Program-made: the position numbers and the translations under genes | Source of the DNA: Ailurus styani | Lineage: Eukaryota; Chordata; Mammalia; Carnivora; Ailuridae | Direction: 5' to 3' | NCBI GenBank assembly: GCA_002007465.1 | Contig: LNAC01001207.1 | Location: 56,406 to 120,405 of the forward strand | DNA length: 64,000 nucleotides | Notes under the pieces: model-generated | What the model was told of the DNA's origin: nothing | What the model saw: only the letters and a program-made list of their open reading frames with translations | The model's database searches: none | Shown here: positions 60,261 to 64,000 of the stretch, piece after piece | Position numbering within the stretch: the first letter of the stretch is position 1 | Layout of the letters: each line of letters opens with the position of its first letter

Positions 60261-63234
60261 AAACTGACATATTTTGCCTATACATACCCATCTATATACA
60301 CACTGATATATCATTTCACACTATCATCTTTGGAGCTCAGCATATGCCTTCACAAAGCACGTGTACACAGTCCTTTGTACTCACAGAGCCACGTTTTTCC
60401 AGCAAATATGTATACTTAATGCAACTGGTTACTCACACCTACACAAACTTACAAGATTATACACACATACAATTCACATGCAAATACAGTCTTTACACAC
60501 CTGTCCACATGTCTATTAACACATCTCTCAAATACACACATCAACAAACATATCAACATACTTTCACATTGTATAAAATACCTCTTCAATTGTAAATATT
60601 CTTGACTAACAAAGAATATATGCATGCAGGTAAGCTCACAATTGAGTATTCTCAACAACACACATTCTTGCCCATGCACTCAATTCCCCAGCCTTTGCAT
60701 TTGTGTATACAGAGGAGAGAGGCAAGTTAGGGGTTAATGCTTCCAGCTTTAGTCTCTAGTCTCAGAGGAAAGGAGAGATTGAGGCAGCAGGAGCCTAGCA
60801 GGAAGGGGATAATTAATGCTTGGGGAAGGGAAAGTACAAACTTGAACAGGTCCTTAAATAGGTCCTAATCTATAGGTTCTGCTAAAAGCTGAATCATAGT
60901 AGTCAGTTAGAGCTGCTCATGGTCAGAGATGAAGCAGAGCTCAAGGTGAGTGGTTTCCCTGGGCCCTAACCATCTCTGCCTCTCCCAGAGAACAGTAGGA
61001 CTATCAGAGGCTGCAGAGGCCTCTGATACATTGTGCAGAAGACAAGGCAACACATTGTGCAGAATGACCTGACTCACTGGGGACTTCAGGTCCTAAGAAC
61101 CCTGACACCTGGATTTCTCTCTCAGATGGGGAGAAGATTTGATACTCACTGTGTCCTCCAGGAAAATTCTAGAAAAGTAGGAAAGCTGCCTCCACACACA
61201 GTCCCTCCATGAAGGACACTGGATCTGAACCCTCCCCTGCTCTAGCATTATTGCTCTATGCCTTGGTTTTAGATACCCCAAAGTGAGAAGATGGTCAAAC
61301 TGTCCCTGAAACAATTCTTTAGCAAGGTCTCAGCCCATTTTACCCTTTCTCCTTTCAGGCTTAAACAACACAGTTAACCTGATAGACGTAACTATCTCCA
61401 TATAATGGTGGAGTAACGGAAGGCCATCAGAGCCAGTGGTACCAGCACTGGATTCAAACCCACACTCACAGATGAAATCTGAGCCACATAAATATGAGAA
61501 CATTGTTCTTATAACCATGTTTTCTGAAACAAATGCTATGCCAAGTTCTCACAAGTTAGATTATACTTTGGAGAACAGAAAAATTGACTCTGAAGTTCAG
61601 TGTGTGATCACCCTAGCTATAACGTTGAAAAAGATGACATAATTTCTTCTTTCAGTATGCACGAGGCTCACAAGAGGTCTAGCCCACAGAAGGCAGGGAC
61701 AGGAACATATTTAAAAGCAGTGAAAGGTGGAAGAAATGTTGGGCGAGAAGGTAAATTCTATTCCTCTTTATTTCCTTCTTTTCAGGGAATACTCATATCA
61801 CTCTATCCACCCAGCAGCAAGTTGATAACTTACACCTCCCTCCAAAATATGATTGAAAATATCACATACTTCACAAAATGATCCAAGATTGGTTAACTTC
61901 CTGTCCATTCCACATGACTTAGAACCTTCACTCTGCACAGGCTAAGTACTTAAGTCAAAGGGGAAAAGAGGCAAGGGAACTGCTGATAGTGAAGACACCA
62001 GATTCCATGGGGTTGTGAGTGTAAGGAAGAAAGAAAGGCACCTGTCAAGAGTCCCCATCTCCTACTTCAGACTTGGTCCCTGTGTCACCACCCAAGAAGA
62101 ATCACCACTCCAAAAGGAATATGACAAACAGTAAGTTCCCCATTAAGGCTCATGGGTAGAAACTTTTTGAGACTTAAAAACAATAAAATGTAAACACTTA
62201 TGGTATTATATTTACAAAAATACCAATGTTTTCCACGATCAATCAAAGAGATTATTGTGAACTTGAGAAATTGTCAGGTTAGCAGGCATCTTCACCAGTA
62301 CCCAGTGCAAGAATGAAGACAGTCTAAGGATGTTTTCTGAGTGCCCATGAACCTCAGTGACCATGTCTTTACAAATGGAGAGTGACATACAGAAGGTAGA
62401 AGGGAGTGAGAAAAAAAGACTCTGGTTCAAACAGCACATATAAGTGGAAAAACAAGCCAGGCAACAGAGGATTAAACTAGAGCCCTGGACCCCAGATAAT
62501 GTGCGTGTCTGAATTTTCACCACACCCCAGATAGGAGTATTTGTTTTGAGCAAACCTACAGTTATTATCAGGGTAGGATAGTAAAGTTTCCAATGTAGAG
62601 CAAGATTTCTAAAGTCTGAGCCCCATTTCTCTCATAATGTTATAAAGCCAGGGAAAGTCAGACTAAGGTTGGGTCTATTTGGGATCTCAAAGAAACCCTG
62701 TTCAGGGACCATTAGGTCTGGTGGAATGAAACATTTGTTAGTCTCAACAGGTGACTTGTTATGGGAGGTTTGAAAAGATACTCTTCTTGTCTGTGTGTTT
62801 CTGTTATGGTGGAGACTCAAAGCTCAGTCAAGTGAGATGAAATAGTGAAAAGGTGCCTAGTAAGAACCAGGTAAGCTTTTGTGTCATTGACTCCTGGGTA
62901 GGCGTTAGTCACCAGAGAGATCAAACAAGATGGACCATGTAAAGCAAGTATAGGCAGAGGAGGGCATTCACATCTTTCACTGGCCAGCTGAGCAGACTCT
63001 AGTATGAAAATTATGTATAACTTTTTTGTGGCCATGGTGCCAAAGTAGGTTTAAAAGCTTTCTTCAAGGACTTTAAGATACAGCTAATTAGCTAAAAATT
63101 CCATTGCCACTGAACAATGACATTTACTTATTTGATCCAGTACATGTTTATTAAACACCTGTCTGTGCCAAGCACAGAGGCGCTAGGATGGTGGACTCTT
63201 CAGGGCTCACATCTTGAAAATCTATCACCAGGAC
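60261..63234. other. Intergenic, no gene recognised
   Basis: About 3 kb with only short, overlapping frames. A loosely CA-rich stretch lies at 60270-60560. Confidence 0.45.
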
Positions 63235-63460
63235 AGGATTATAAAAACTATAGCCTGCAGACCAAATCCAGCTACCAGACTGTTTTTATAAATAAAATTA
63301 TATTGGAATGTAGTCACACTCACACATTTCTGTACTGACTGTGGCTGCTCTCAGGCTACAGGGGCTAAACTGACTAGTTACAAAACAGACCGTATAGCAC
63401 ACAATGCCTAAAATATGTATGATCTGACCTTTTACAGAAGTGAGTTTGCTGGCCTCTAGT
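63235..63460 (+). mobile_element. hAT-Charlie-type DNA transposon fossil
   Basis: 'gcctgcagaccaaatccagc', 'tgtttttataaataaaatta', 'ctaaaatatgtatgatctga' and 'gagtttgctggcctctag' match one of the abundant short MER elements. No transposase. Confidence 0.75.
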
Positions 63461-64000
63461 ATAGGAGGACATACACCAAAGATAATAGGTTTAATTACAG
63501 GTGTACAATCATCAGTCACCTATCCTCCAGCCCATATTCTCCTGATAACTTTTACAGTCAAAGCGAACTCAACATGACTACATACCTTGCTATGAGATTT
63601 TAAGCCAAAGTGTTTTCCAACCTGGCTTCCTACCCCGAAAAGTGGCCTATGTGGCTTAAACAGAGGGTTGAAAGGAACCTATGGGAAGGGTTAGGCAAGT
63701 CAGTTAGTTCTAAAGAATAGAAGAGCAAGAATGACTATTACTGACATTATTGTTAGGATAATTTTCCCTTAGCAGATTCCATGTTCATGGAAAATATTGA
63801 TTCTCTAACAAAAATCACACTTGCAGTTAGTATGTTTTGATGCCATTTTGAATGACATAAATATAAATGAGGAATAAAGAGTAGCATCACTTTATGCTGC
63901 AAAAATTTTTCATTAAAACAGTTGAAATTCTTCCAGTTCACCATTAAACCCCTTTTAAATAAACTCTATTATTAAATCGCCCTTTGCAAAAGAGTATAAA
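63461..64000. other. Intergenic to window end
   Basis: No gene or clear repeat. Confidence 0.4.

Noticed and set aside
1..64000. CRISPR arrays, operons, tRNA or rRNA genes
   Set aside because: This is mammalian DNA. Repeats are SINE, LINE and microsatellite. The tRNA-like heads belong to SINEs and have degraded promoter boxes, not tRNA genes.

Overview
This is a nuclear genome window from a carnivoran mammal, most likely a mustelid (ferret, mink, otter or badger type). The evidence is 19 tRNA-derived CAN-type SINEs. Several carry the 'gggttaaagcctctgcctt' head and the 'ctctctgcctgcctctctgcc' body that I associate with mustelids. There are also carnivore-type L1 3' ends, old mammalian L1M, L2 and MIR repeats, microsatellites, and no operon-like gene packing. 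The species call rests on remembered repeat families, not on a search.

The genes are four class I (fish-like) olfactory receptors of family OR51. OR51H1-like is on minus at 824-1780, OR51S1 on plus at 26624-27592, OR51A7-like on minus at 33134-34075, and OR51F2-like on minus at 41304-42234. The OR51F2-like gene is split by a 443-base run of N. Each has the single-exon coding structure of the family and a plausible splice acceptor 9-60 bases upstream of the start, as expected if non-coding 5' exons lie further out. Read in reverse, the order F2, A7-like, S1, H1 follows the human chromosome 11p15 OR51 cluster as I remember it, including the opposite strand of S1. The exception is an OR51A-type gene between F2 and S1.

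Layout: 1-5 kb is OR51H1-like and unique sequence. 5-12 kb is L1 debris, including an inverted L1 copy, a 200-bp tandem duplication with an N at the joint, and old antisense L1M. 12-20 kb is old L2, MIR and other ancient repeats plus unannotated unique DNA. 20-24.4 kb is a long, decayed antisense L1M. 24.4-42.3 kb holds three receptors among SINEs. 42.3-54.6 kb is gene-free (L1M, MIR, hAT fossils, simple repeats, a 300-base polypurine tract). 54.6-59.9 kb is a fairly young antisense L1 with broken ORF1 and ORF2. 59.9-64 kb is gene-free with a hAT-type fossil and a possible LTR fragment.

The receptors do not act as a pathway. Each would be expressed alone in a subset of olfactory sensory neurons. 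I found no novel biological system. The most useful points are the cluster order, the incomplete OR51F2-like gene, the artefact-like duplication at 7.2-7.6 kb, and several mobile-element insertions with clear structure.
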